Source: Psychroserpens mesophilus (lineage in GTDB: Bacteria > Bacteroidota > Bacteroidia > Flavobacteriales > Flavobacteriaceae). From it: a DNA stretch of 64,000 bases. Shown here piece after piece: positions 44,635-53,642 of the stretch. The position numbers and the translations under genes were made by a program. The notes under the pieces were generated by a model. The model ran no database searches. It saw only the letters and a program-made list of their open reading frames with translations, and was not told where the DNA came from. Every line of letters starts with the position of its first letter. The first letter of the stretch is position 1. The stretch covers positions 372,001-436,000 of the forward strand of contig NZ_JXJP01000003.1 of the NCBI RefSeq assembly GCF_000826645.1. The letters run 5' to 3'.

Positions 44635-47418
44635 ATGAATACTAACATTTTAGACGTTAATCCTAAAGAAAACATCATTATTAAAGGTGCGAAATTGCAT
44701 AATTTAAAAAATATCGATGTTATTATACCAAGACAAAAACTGGTAGTTATTACGGGTTTATCAGGCTCAGGAAAGTCTAGTTTAGCATTCGACACGCTTT
44801 ACGCAGAAGGCCAGAGACGCTATGTAGAAAGTCTTTCGAGTTATGCGAGGCAGTTTTTAGGACGCCTTAACAAACCAAAGGTCGATTTTATTAAAGGTAT
44901 CGCTCCAGCTATTGCCATAGAGCAAAAAGTGAACTCAACAAATCCAAGATCAACAGTTGGTACATCCACAGAAATTTACGACTATTTAAAGCTATTATTT
45001 GCCAGAATCGGAAAAACCTATTCACCTGTTTCTGGAAATCTGGTTAAAAAGCATCGCACGAAAGATGTTTTAGATTTGGTGAGATCTTTTGACGAACGTG
45101 AAAAACTTTTACTCCTTTCGCCCATCAGTTTGGAAGAAGGACGCACTATGGAAGATAAGCTCAATGTGCTAAAACAACAAGGTTATGCCAGAATTCAATA
45201 CAAAGAAGAAGTTTTAAGAATTGATGACGCCGTTGATAAAAAACTCAAAAAAGATATTTTCCTTGTTGTCGACCGTATAGTCGTTAAACACGAAGATGAT
45301 TTTTATAACCGATTAGCAGATGCCATTGAAACTGCTTTTTTTGAAGGTAAAGGCACGTGTATTATTGAATCGCTTTCAGATAAAAAACGTGTTGAATTTA
45401 ATAACAAGTTTGAATTGGATGGTATGGTATTTCTAGAACCAAACGTGCATTTGTTTAGCTTCAATAATCCCTATGGTGCCTGCCCTAAATGTGAAGGCTA
45501 CGGAGATGTTATAGGTATTGATGAAGACTTAGTCATCCCAAACACAGGACTATCTGTGTATGATAATGCTATATTTCCTTGGCGAGGTGAAAGTATGAGC
45601 TGGTACAGAGATCAATTGGTCAATAATTCGCATAAATTTGATTTTCCCATTCATAAACCTTATTTTGAATTAACGTTACAGCAAAAACAGCTTATTTGGG
45701 ACGGAAATCAATATTTTGAAGGTCTAAATTCTTTTTTTGCAGAATTGGAATCTAAAGCTTACAAAATTCAAAACCGTGTAATGCTGTCACGTTATAGAGG
45801 CAAAACAAAATGTAGCGTATGCCACGGAAAACGACTTCGTCCTGAAGCTAATTATGTTAAAATAGGACAAACTACTATTACAGACTTAGTAGAAATGCCA
45901 CTCAATAAACTTGTTAATTTCTTTGAACAGCTAAATCTTAACGACTACGATACTACAATTGCTAATCGATTATTAAAGGAAATCACCAACAGATTGTCGT
46001 TCCTTACTAATGTTGGATTAGACTATCTCACTTTGAACAGAAAATCTAACACCTTATCAGGTGGCGAAAGTCAACGAATTAATTTAGCAACGTCTTTAGG
46101 GAGCAGCTTAGTTGGCTCAATGTATATTCTTGATGAACCAAGTATTGGACTACATCCAAAAGACACTCAAAAACTGATTAAAGTTCTTAAAGCTTTACGT
46201 GATTTAGGTAATACTGTCATTGTTGTAGAACATGATGAAGACATCATGCAAGCTGCAGATGAAATTATAGATATCGGTCCAGAAGCTGGTACTTTTGGAG
46301 GTGAAGTGGTTGCAACAGGATCCTATAAAGATATTTTGTCATCTTCGTCACTAACGGCTAAATATCTCAATGGTGAATTAGAAATTGAAGTCCCAAAAAC
46401 TAGAAGGTCTTCCAAGTACCATGTTGAAATTATAGGCGCACGAGAAAACAACCTTCAAAATATCGAGGTCACATTTCCTTTAAATATGCTAACGGTCATT
46501 ACTGGTGTTTCTGGAAGTGGAAAAAGTACACTCGTTAAAAAAATACTTTTTCCTGCATTGCAAAAAAAATTAACCGATTTTGGAGATAAACCTGGTCAGT
46601 TTACAGAACTAAAAGGAAATTTTAGTAACATAAAACATATTGAATTTGTTGATCAAAATCCAATCGGACGATCATCACGTTCAAATCCTGTGACTTACAT
46701 TAAAGCTTACGATGACATAAGAGCTTTGTTTGCTAGACAAAAATTGAGTAAAATCAGAAATTATCAAGCCAAGCATTTTAGCTTTAATGTTGATGGAGGA
46801 CGTTGTGAAACCTGCAAGGGTGAAGGTGAAGTGACTATAGAAATGCAGTTTATGGCAGATGTGCATTTAACTTGCGAAACATGTAATGGCAAACGCTTTA
46901 AAAAAGAAGTTTTAGAGGTAACATTCAACGGAAAATCTATTGATGATATTCTTAATCTTACTATTGATGATGCCATTTCGTTTTTTACAGAACATAAGGA
47001 AACAAAAATTCAAAGCAAACTGCAACCTTTACAAGATGTTGGCTTAGGCTATGTCACTTTAGGGCAGAGTTCTTCTACACTTTCTGGTGGTGAAGCTCAG
47101 CGAATAAAGTTAGCTTCTTTTCTAGGGAAAGGCTCAAAAAGCGACAATGCCTTATTTATTTTTGATGAACCAACAACTGGTTTACATTTTCACGATATCA
47201 AAAAATTATTAAAATCGTTTCAGGCTTTAATTGAAAAAGGACATTCTATAATCGTAATTGAACACAACATTGACTTGATTAAATGTGCAGATTACATTAT
47301 TGATTTAGGTCCAGAAGGTGGAGAACGTGGCGGACAATTAGTAGCTCAGGGAACTCCTGAAGAGATTGTTAAAAACAAAAACTCCATTACCGGAGAATTC
47401 CTAAAAGAAAAACTTTAA
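44635..47418 (+). CDS. uvrA: excinuclease ABC subunit A
   Basis: 927 residues; the ATP-dependent damage sensor of nucleotide excision repair. Two ABC modules: Walker A GLSGSGKSS near residue 42 and GVSGSGKST near residue 625, signatures LSGGESQRI and LSGGEAQRI, Walker B LDEPSIGL and FDEPTTGL. The C-terminal zinc module CETCKGEGEV...CETCNGKRF is intact, and CSVCHGKRLRP is present. The first zinc module keeps only its second half (GACPKC); the upstream CxxC is replaced by FELDGMVFLEP. Bacteroidota often have two UvrA paralogues, and this may be the second type. Confidence 0.93.
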   Translation: MNTNILDVNPKENIIIKGAKLHNLKNIDVIIPRQKLVVITGLSGSGKSSLAFDTLYAEGQRRYVESLSSYARQFLGRLNKPKVDFIKGIAPAIAIEQKVNSTNPRSTVGTSTEIYDYLKLLFARIGKTYSPVSGNLVKKHRTKDVLDLVRSFDEREKLLLLSPISLEEGRTMEDKLNVLKQQGYARIQYKEEVLRIDDAVDKKLKKDIFLVVDRIVVKHEDDFYNRLADAIETAFFEGKGTCIIESLSDKKRVEFNNKFELDGMVFLEPNVHLFSFNNPYGACPKCEGYGDVIGIDEDLVIPNTGLSVYDNAIFPWRGESMSWYRDQLVNNSHKFDFPIHKPYFELTLQQKQLIWDGNQYFEGLNSFFAELESKAYKIQNRVMLSRYRGKTKCSVCHGKRLRPEANYVKIGQTTITDLVEMPLNKLVNFFEQLNLNDYDTTIANRLLKEITNRLSFLTNVGLDYLTLNRKSNTLSGGESQRINLATSLGSSLVGSMYILDEPSIGLHPKDTQKLIKVLKALRDLGNTVIVVEHDEDIMQAADEIIDIGPEAGTFGGEVVATGSYKDILSSSSLTAKYLNGELEIEVPKTRRSSKYHVEIIGARENNLQNIEVTFPLNMLTVITGVSGSGKSTLVKKILFPALQKKLTDFGDKPGQFTELKGNFSNIKHIEFVDQNPIGRSSRSNPVTYIKAYDDIRALFARQKLSKIRNYQAKHFSFNVDGGRCETCKGEGEVTIEMQFMADVHLTCETCNGKRFKKEVLEVTFNGKSIDDILNLTIDDAISFFTEHKETKIQSKLQPLQDVGLGYVTLGQSSSTLSGGEAQRIKLASFLGKGSKSDNALFIFDEPTTGLHFHDIKKLLKSFQALIEKGHSIIVIEHNIDLIKCADYIIDLGPEGGERGGQLVAQGTPEEIVKNKNSITGEFLKEKL

Positions 47419-48512
47419 GAGGCTAAAAATGAAAATGCCATTAGTATACCTGCTGTAGTTGGCAAAACTAGCATCAAAAACACAAAACTTATGAAGCCGC
47501 TTTTAACCCAAGTTAGAAACCAATGCTGTTTATAAAATCGAATCAGTGCAATTAAAAAATATACATAGGTAGACAACGCTATCAACCAAGTAATCCACGC
47601 TGGCATGTCTTTAAATAGATAGTTGATTCCAAATAGAATACTAAAAACCATAAATAAAAATGAAAAATAATAAAAACTGAACACCAAATGGTGTACATAA
47701 TTTCCTTTATTGTAGTAAAATATCTTCAGTATCAATGCAAAAAAAGGAAGCAAGAAAAACATCGAAATAGGTATACTATCAAAAAAAGCTTGAACAATAG
47801 ATCCTGCACCTTTCCCTTCTGCCAAACTTAACATTCTGGTATAGAGACGTCGCTCAATAAAGCCTGCATCATCAGACATGCCCATTTCTTTATAAATGAC
47901 TTCCTTATCCGCGCCTACAGCCAGTAAAGAATCTACTTTCTCTTTATCAAAATCCCATGAAGTATTCAGGTTTTTTGGTTCAGCAGCTTCTAATTTAATT
48001 AATGAATCTGCCATTTTCAAATCGGAATCTTTAAGCCCTAAAATCTTCTGATTGTCTTTAATAGGTTTCATGATTTGTTGAATTTGAACAGAATCCAATT
48101 CAGATGCTAACGAATCCTTAGCTTTCGGTACGAATTCAGATTTGACAACTTTTTCGTTAATAACATTGGCTTCATGAACTAAGTCTCTTGTGCTAAAAGA
48201 CATAATAAAAAAGAAAATCACGGAAATAAATAAATACATCTGAGCTGGATGCAAATATAAAAGACGCTTACCTTCCAAAAACTTTTCGGCCAAGTAACCT
48301 GGCTTAAACATTAAAGGCACAAAACTTTTTAAAAAACGTGCATCAAACGAGAAATAATTACTAATAGTATTGTAAAACAAAACACCTATAGTAAGCCGAT
48401 CATTTGTTTTTTGTCCACAATTTGGACAAAACTCAAATGCTTCTTCTATTATAGAATCACAGTTTTGACAATGCAAAGGTTCATTCGCTGTGACTAATTC
48501 TAGGTCTGCCAT
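47415..48512 (-). CDS. DUF3667 membrane protein
   Basis: 365 residues. N-terminal zinc ribbon CQNCDSIIEEAFEFCPNCGQ (residues 16-35), then NYFSFDARFLKSFVPLMFKPGYLAEKF, diagnostic of DUF3667, and five or more membrane segments (first around residue 93, others in the last 150 residues). Between them is a large charged periplasmic or cytoplasmic loop rich in Lys and Asp. Function unknown. Its stop overlaps the uvrA stop by 4 bases. Confidence 0.85.
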   Translation of the reverse strand: MADLELVTANEPLHCQNCDSIIEEAFEFCPNCGQKTNDRLTIGVLFYNTISNYFSFDARFLKSFVPLMFKPGYLAEKFLEGKRLLYLHPAQMYLFISVIFFFIMSFSTRDLVHEANVINEKVVKSEFVPKAKDSLASELDSVQIQQIMKPIKDNQKILGLKDSDLKMADSLIKLEAAEPKNLNTSWDFDKEKVDSLLAVGADKEVIYKEMGMSDDAGFIERRLYTRMLSLAEGKGAGSIVQAFFDSIPISMFFLLPFFALILKIFYYNKGNYVHHLVFSFYYFSFLFMVFSILFGINYLFKDMPAWITWLIALSTYVYFLIALIRFYKQHWFLTWVKSGFISFVFLMLVLPTTAGILMAFSFLAS

Positions 48513-48639
48513 TTTAACTATTGGTTAGTGATATAAATGTAGTGAAAAATTAAATGTTATTGATTGAAGTTGCACTTATGAAATAGTTCATCAAGCAAAA
48601 AAACCGCATAATATGCTGAATATCAATAAACTGTATTTT

Positions 48640-48654
48640 TGGCACACATATTGA
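48640..48654 (+). promoter_or_regulatory. putative sigma-54 promoter (-24/-12) of the first paralogue
   Basis: TGGCAC-acata-TTGA at 48640-48654, with the GG and the G of the -12 box 12 bases apart as required. Predicted start near 48665 gives a 70-base leader that contains a 7-base hairpin (TTTCCAA-acgag-TTGGAAA, 48687-48705). No TAnnTTTG element is seen in the gap. Confidence 0.6.
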
Positions 48655-48734
48655 ATAATTACAAACATATCTTAAACACCTATAAGTTTCCAAACGAGTT
48701 GGAAATACATGGTGAAATCTAAAAACCTATAATT

Positions 48735-49415
48735 ATGAAAAAGCAATTACTTTTTATTGCAACGATGTTACTAGGATTAACATCAGCATCAGCAACAACA
48801 GCAGGATATGCTGTTTCGAATGGGGAAGATTTCAATAATACGCGTTATCGTTTTGCCGAACCTATTTTGTTCATTGAGCGTGGTGTAGAATTTTTAATTT
48901 TTCCAGATGGAAGTTTCGATTTCAATACTGAACTTGTATACAATACATCACACGTCTATTACAGATCGAATACACGAAGAAGTTCAGTTAACACGACTTA
49001 CGGTGCTCCTGGAACAATTAACAGGATACATTATTCTAACCCAAGACCAACAGGTGTTCTTATTACACATGACAGTCAAGGTAAAGTACGTAGAATTGGA
49101 AATATCTTTATTAACTACGACAGAGAAGGAAGAATTAAAAGAGCTGGCTCAGTATATATGAGCTACCAAAGAGGGAACGGTTTACTCAAACAAGTAGGCG
49201 GATTGCACGTTAACTATAATCGTTGGGGAGAAATTATTCACCTTACAGGAATTGTGAACCATTATAATGCAAATTTAAATGGTGGTGTTGGTTCAGTATA
49301 TGGTGGAAACAATTTTATCGGAATTAATGATATAGATCAGTACGATGACGATTTTTATTACTACAGAAAAGATGGAACAATAAAAAAAACGAAAAAACAC
49401 AAAAAAGTTAAATAA
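48735..49415 (+). CDS. exported protein with FPDGxFDF motif, paralogue A
   Basis: 226 residues. Signal peptide 1-20 (ends SASA). The mature start has FIERGVEFLIFPDGSFDF, which corresponds to FVENGIEFSIFPDGQFDF in the next gene; both then carry short strands with G-x-V/I-x-x-I/V-G-x-I/V (GKVRRIGNIFINYDREGRIK) and a GGLHVNY segment. The C-terminal 15 residues are mostly Lys (KKTKKHKKVK). Periplasmic or cell-surface; function unknown. The 222-base gap before it, its sigma-54-like promoter and its own terminator make it a single-gene unit. Confidence 0.8.
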   Translation: MKKQLLFIATMLLGLTSASATTAGYAVSNGEDFNNTRYRFAEPILFIERGVEFLIFPDGSFDFNTELVYNTSHVYYRSNTRRSSVNTTYGAPGTINRIHYSNPRPTGVLITHDSQGKVRRIGNIFINYDREGRIKRAGSVYMSYQRGNGLLKQVGGLHVNYNRWGEIIHLTGIVNHYNANLNGGVGSVYGGNNFIGINDIDQYDDDFYYYRKDGTIKKTKKHKKVK

Positions 49416-49453
49416 TAATAGCTCATTCGCTAATTGAAAGCGTTCAGCTAGAC

Positions 49454-49492
49454 AATCCCAAAGCGCTTCCCCAAGCCTTTGGGATTTTTTTT
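49454..49492 (+). terminator. Rho-independent terminator
   Basis: AATCCCAAAG / CTTTGGGATT stem continued by GCTT/AAGC around a CCCC loop, then eight T residues. Strong terminator between the two paralogues. Confidence 0.85.
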
Positions 49493-49538
49493 ATTTAAAA
49501 CTTTGAATATCAATATATTAATTAGCTTACATGTTTTT

Positions 49539-49553
49539 TGGCACGTTAATTGT
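49539..49553 (+). promoter_or_regulatory. putative sigma-54 promoter (-24/-12) of the second paralogue
   Basis: TGGCACG-ttaa-TTGT at 49539-49553; the same 12-base phasing as the first, plus G after TGGCAC as in the consensus. Both genes also share GAATATCAATA about 20-30 bases further upstream. Confidence 0.65.
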
Positions 49554-49588
49554 TTAGAATTACATGTAACAATAAAACCCTTACAATT

Positions 49589-50761
49589 ATGAAAAAATTA
49601 GTTTTACTTATGACTGTCTTATTCCTCGGAGGAACAACAGTTTTCGCTACCAACAACACATCAAACAATTTTGTTAGAGGTTATGGCAATTCTTTCATTT
49701 TTGTAGAAAACGGGATTGAGTTTTCAATCTTCCCTGATGGCCAGTTTGATTTTTACATGCAAAATTACGGACCTGAAGTAAGTGTTGGTGTCAATGCTCC
49801 TGGAGTGTCGATAAGCTTTAACTCTGGTTATGATTATAATCCTTATGTACAGTACGATGACTTTGGGGCAATTATTCAAATTGAAAACACACCAATCTTC
49901 TATGATTATTATGGTCGTGTTACCCAAGTTGGTAATGTAAACATTCATTATAATAACTTTGGTCGCGTTGCAAGAGTTGGAGGACTATATGTTCATTATA
50001 ACAGTCATCGCGTATTTACTCACTATACAGGTTATATAAATATTTACAACAGAGCTTATGTATATAGACCTTGGCATAGTTATTATGTGATTCCTCCAGT
50101 AAATTATTGTGTAGTATATGCAAGACCATACAGACAATATTATACACCTGTTAGACATACGTATTACAGACCATACAGAGATAACTACAGACAACCTGTA
50201 AGAGTTAATAGTCGTCGTAATACAGTGGCAACAACTAGCAGAAGAGGAAACAGTATTAATACAAGATATCGTCAAGAAGCTACAACTAGAGGTAACAATA
50301 GAAGTATTAGAAGCACAACTAACAGAGGAACAAATACTCGTGCCCAATCAAATACTAATGATACTAGACGTTCTAATGGTAGAAGCTTATCAACTAATAC
50401 GAGAAGCAATAATAACAGCAGAATTTCTACATCAAATAACAGTATTAGAAGCGCAAATGATATGAGTTTATCTACGACAACTAGAAGAACTAATGATAGA
50501 AATACTACAAATACAAGACAAAATGTGACCAGAAGCACTAATTCTGTGTCTAACAATAGAACAAATACTAGAACGGTTAAAAAAAATACGACCATTAGAA
50601 AACCAAAAACCTCTAATTCTCGTATATCTAGTAACAAGCGAAGTACAAGAACAACAAGAGCTGTAACTCAAACTAGTGGTAGATCTAATTCTAGAGCTAC
50701 AACAGCAAGTTCAAGAACAACGCAAAACCGTTCGGGTTCAAGAACTAAAAGAACAAGATAA
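49589..50761 (+). CDS. exported protein with FPDGxFDF motif and long basic repeat tail, paralogue B
   Basis: 390 residues from ATG 49589 (MKKLVLLMTVL); 13 upstream codons are open but are in the sigma-54 promoter region. Signal peptide 1-20 (VFA). Residues about 30-150 match paralogue A (FVENGIEFSIFPDGQFDF; YYGRVTQVGNVNIHYNNFGR). Residues about 160-200 are Tyr/Pro/Arg-rich (RPYRQYYTPVRHTYYRPYRDN). From about 205 to the end it is low-complexity Arg, Ser, Thr and Asn (NTRSNNNSR and the like) with high positive charge and no Cys. The tail is probably disordered; it could bind polyanions such as DNA or polysaccharide (inference). Confidence 0.8.
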   Translation: MKKLVLLMTVLFLGGTTVFATNNTSNNFVRGYGNSFIFVENGIEFSIFPDGQFDFYMQNYGPEVSVGVNAPGVSISFNSGYDYNPYVQYDDFGAIIQIENTPIFYDYYGRVTQVGNVNIHYNNFGRVARVGGLYVHYNSHRVFTHYTGYINIYNRAYVYRPWHSYYVIPPVNYCVVYARPYRQYYTPVRHTYYRPYRDNYRQPVRVNSRRNTVATTSRRGNSINTRYRQEATTRGNNRSIRSTTNRGTNTRAQSNTNDTRRSNGRSLSTNTRSNNNSRISTSNNSIRSANDMSLSTTTRRTNDRNTTNTRQNVTRSTNSVSNNRTNTRTVKKNTTIRKPKTSNSRISSNKRSTRTTRAVTQTSGRSNSRATTASSRTTQNRSGSRTKRTR

Positions 50762-50800
50762 GTTCGAAAGATTATAAATTTTTGGTTGGTTAGTGGAACT

Positions 50801-50835
50801 TCCCATAAGAGTATGCCTCAAAGCACCTTGTGGGA
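50801..50835. terminator. hairpin terminator after paralogue B
   Basis: TCCCATAAG (50801-50809) and CTTGTGGGA (50827-50835) pair over 9 positions with one G-U, then TTTT. It lies between convergent genes. Confidence 0.6.
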
Positions 50836-50866
50836 TTTTCCCATTTATAGCATTAAATGAAATTCT

Positions 50867-52327
50867 TTACCTATTCAGCCTTAAGTAAGTGTTGAACATA
50901 TCTGAAATATCTTCTGAAACTTTAAGTTTATAAATTAAATATGCATATACAATGCCAATAGCCATAGATTTTAGAGTTATATTAATGTAAGGGTTAAAAG
51001 GAAATTCCCAAAAATAAAAGACTAAAACACAAAGTATAAGTAATCCTGAAATTTTTAACGTCTGAATGGTAAAAGGCTGCATACCATATTTCAATTTAAC
51101 AAATATCACTTTAATAGTGTTATAAACCGCAACTGCAATTAAAGTTGCAACAGCCGAACCATTTATGCCATATAAAGGAATTAAGATCATATTGAGCACT
51201 ATGGCACTTATAGCCAGTATAACTCCAAAAACCAAAACCATTCTATAATAATCGCTATTGAATAAAATAGCATTGTTATTTCCTAAGAGATTGTCATAGA
51301 GTTTAGCGATACTTATCAAAAAAACTACGGATATTCCACCTGAAAATTCTTCTGGAATAATATGATATAATTCGTTTACATTCAATACAATCAGTAAAAA
51401 AATAAAGCCACTGATAATATACAAGGTAAGCGAGCTACGTTCATATAAATCCTTCAATTCTTCTCTATTATTGTCGTTGATAAATTTGGCTGTCAGAGGC
51501 ATCATAATTTGATGCATGGCACGTTGCGGAACTGCAATTACAGTTGCAATAAAAACAGCCACACTGTAATAGGCGACTTTTTCGATTTCGATATAATTAT
51601 TCAACATAAATTTATCGATATCTAAAATCATAGTTGCAATCGAGCCTGCAATAATTATCAGACTGGAATACTTTAAAATAGAACTAAGTTTATCAATTTT
51701 ATAAAACCTGAATACTGGAAGCCTGATATAAAACGCATTAACTAACATGGCCAACATTCTTAACACGTACACACCAACTAATCCAATTAGAAATTGCTCA
51801 ACAGTAATCCATTCCAAATACAAAGCAAACAACAAAATCATTACACCTACTCTATGAAACACTTCTTTCATAAAATTGCCAAACACAGTTTTCATTTGCA
51901 CTTTTACCCAAGCGAAAAAGACTTCAAAATAAGCCATTGCCAATGCTGTAATAAAAATATACCAGAGGTAATCACCAACAATATCATTTTTTTGAGATAA
52001 CCAGTTTGCAATAGAGTCGTAACTGATATAGCCAATAATTCCTATAGGAATTGTTAAAGCCAAAGGCAGAAATAACATTAAGGTCATAAAGCTGTTGAGT
52101 GAATTCTTGGTTTTAAATGTAGAATAAAATTTAATGAGTGTGTTTTGAACACCAAAAGCCATCAAAGGCATCATAATGTTAGCTGTAGATAAAATATAAG
52201 CGACCAGACCATAATAGGTATCACTCATAAATTCGGTATAAAGGAATAAGGTATTAATAGCACCAAGTCCGAAACCAAGATATGTGGTAATTGTGTTTTT
52301 AAACGACTGGTTAATGACTATTCCCAT
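50867..52327 (-). CDS. polysaccharide flippase (Wzx / MATE-like)
   Basis: 486 residues with about 14 hydrophobic segments. GIVINQSFKNTITTYLGFGLGAINTLFLYT at the start is the usual first helix of polysaccharide biosynthesis (Wzx-type) exporters of the MOP superfamily, which move lipid-linked glycan units across the inner membrane. Last gene of a minus-strand operon with a glycosyltransferase and YfhO (20 bases after the glycosyltransferase). Confidence 0.88.
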   Translation of the reverse strand: MGIVINQSFKNTITTYLGFGLGAINTLFLYTEFMSDTYYGLVAYILSTANIMMPLMAFGVQNTLIKFYSTFKTKNSLNSFMTLMLFLPLALTIPIGIIGYISYDSIANWLSQKNDIVGDYLWYIFITALAMAYFEVFFAWVKVQMKTVFGNFMKEVFHRVGVMILLFALYLEWITVEQFLIGLVGVYVLRMLAMLVNAFYIRLPVFRFYKIDKLSSILKYSSLIIIAGSIATMILDIDKFMLNNYIEIEKVAYYSVAVFIATVIAVPQRAMHQIMMPLTAKFINDNNREELKDLYERSSLTLYIISGFIFLLIVLNVNELYHIIPEEFSGGISVVFLISIAKLYDNLLGNNNAILFNSDYYRMVLVFGVILAISAIVLNMILIPLYGINGSAVATLIAVAVYNTIKVIFVKLKYGMQPFTIQTLKISGLLILCVLVFYFWEFPFNPYINITLKSMAIGIVYAYLIYKLKVSEDISDMFNTYLRLNR

Positions 52328-52346
52328 ATATTAAAATTCTAAAATT

Positions 52347-53642
52347 TTAAAGCGAATCTTTAAGTACATCTGAAAGCGTTTTTGTTAATGCCTTTCTACT
52401 GTATTGCTGCAAACCAATAGCATTTACTGATAATGAATTGGTATTATAAGCTTCAAAATACGACAAAATCTGAGATTTAATAGCTTGCTTTTGATTATAG
52501 TAAAAGTACTGACCTGTATTCGTGGTCTTTAAAATCGTCTCAACATCTGAATCTTTCGGACCAACAGCCAGAATTGGCGTATCTGAAGCCATGTACTCAA
52601 ACAATTTTCCTGGAATAATAACTTTGGTATCTTCGGAATCGATTTCAACCAATAACAATATTCTGGAGCTCATTTGTGCCATTATTGCTTCATCATGTGA
52701 CACATAACCTAACCTTTGAACATGATTACTTAATCCGTACTGCTGAATCGTCTGTAAAACTTCATCGCTCACAAGTCCTATGAAATGTAATTGAAATGCT
52801 TCTGAAAACGTTCGATTTTCGTTTACCAACTCGCTCATTGCTTCCCATAACATCTTTGGATTACGTTCAGACAACAACGAACCAATATGTGCTATCGTAA
52901 ATTTTGAATCTTTCTCTGGTCGCTCAATTTGATGAGAATCATAACCGTTTGTTATTACAGTTATCGGTTGCTTGGTTTTTAATACAAACTCTTTTTTTGT
53001 ATTCGCGCTAGTCACTATAATGTGATCAGCTGTTTGTAAAACTTTTGATTCTAAATTTTTATGTTTCTCAGAAGAGGATTTTGTCAATTTTAACTGCTTG
53101 TGATAGCCAATGGTCGTCCAAGGATCTCTAAAATCAGCCAACCAACTTATATTGTGTTTTTCTTTTAACTGAAGTCCGATAAGATGCAAACTATGTGGTG
53201 GACCAGTGGTAATTATTGTATCAATTTTATGTTTTGAGATGTATTCTGAAAGAAATGATACTGAAGGTTTCACCCAGTTTTTACGTGCATCAGGAATGAA
53301 AAAATTACCACGAATATAAAGCATTAATTTTTGAATAAACGTCTGCTTTTTCTGCTTTGGTATAACACCAGAACTAATTTGCTTTGAACTCTTTTTAGAT
53401 AACAAATTAGCCAAAGCGTAAGGTTCTTTGATAGGCTGTTTTAAAACGGTAATTCCTTCTGAAACCTCATTCTCCAAGCTATTATCAATAATTGGGTAAC
53501 TCGGATTTTCCGGGCAATAAACAATAGGTACGATACCAAATTCTGGAAGATACTTTGCAAATTTTAACCAACGTTGTACTCCAGGTCCTCCTGCTGGTGG
53601 CCAGTAATACGTGATGATGAGTGCTTTTTTATGCACTTTCAT
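52347..53642 (-). CDS. glycosyltransferase, GT4-like
   Basis: 431 residues from ATG 53642 (MKVHKKALIITYYWPPAGG). The N-terminal PPAGGPGVQRWLKFAKYL, the mid segment TTGPPHSLHLIGLQLK, and the C-terminal FTIAHIGSLLSERNPKMLWEA and VIIPGKLFEYMASDTPILAVG are typical of GT4 enzymes that add sugars to lipid-linked glycans. Overlaps the YfhO gene by 14 bases; the longer open frame to 53678 would overlap it more. Confidence 0.88.
   Translation of the reverse strand: MKVHKKALIITYYWPPAGGPGVQRWLKFAKYLPEFGIVPIVYCPENPSYPIIDNSLENEVSEGITVLKQPIKEPYALANLLSKKSSKQISSGVIPKQKKQTFIQKLMLYIRGNFFIPDARKNWVKPSVSFLSEYISKHKIDTIITTGPPHSLHLIGLQLKEKHNISWLADFRDPWTTIGYHKQLKLTKSSSEKHKNLESKVLQTADHIIVTSANTKKEFVLKTKQPITVITNGYDSHQIERPEKDSKFTIAHIGSLLSERNPKMLWEAMSELVNENRTFSEAFQLHFIGLVSDEVLQTIQQYGLSNHVQRLGYVSHDEAIMAQMSSRILLLVEIDSEDTKVIIPGKLFEYMASDTPILAVGPKDSDVETILKTTNTGQYFYYNQKQAIKSQILSYFEAYNTNSLSVNAIGLQQYSRKALTKTLSDVLKDSL

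Noticed and set aside
49985-50671. Long minus-strand open frames opposite the second FPDG paralogue
   Set aside because: They arise from the repetitive Arg/Ser/Thr/Asn codons on the other strand; the resulting sequences are low-complexity Leu/Val or Ser/Cys strings without start context.
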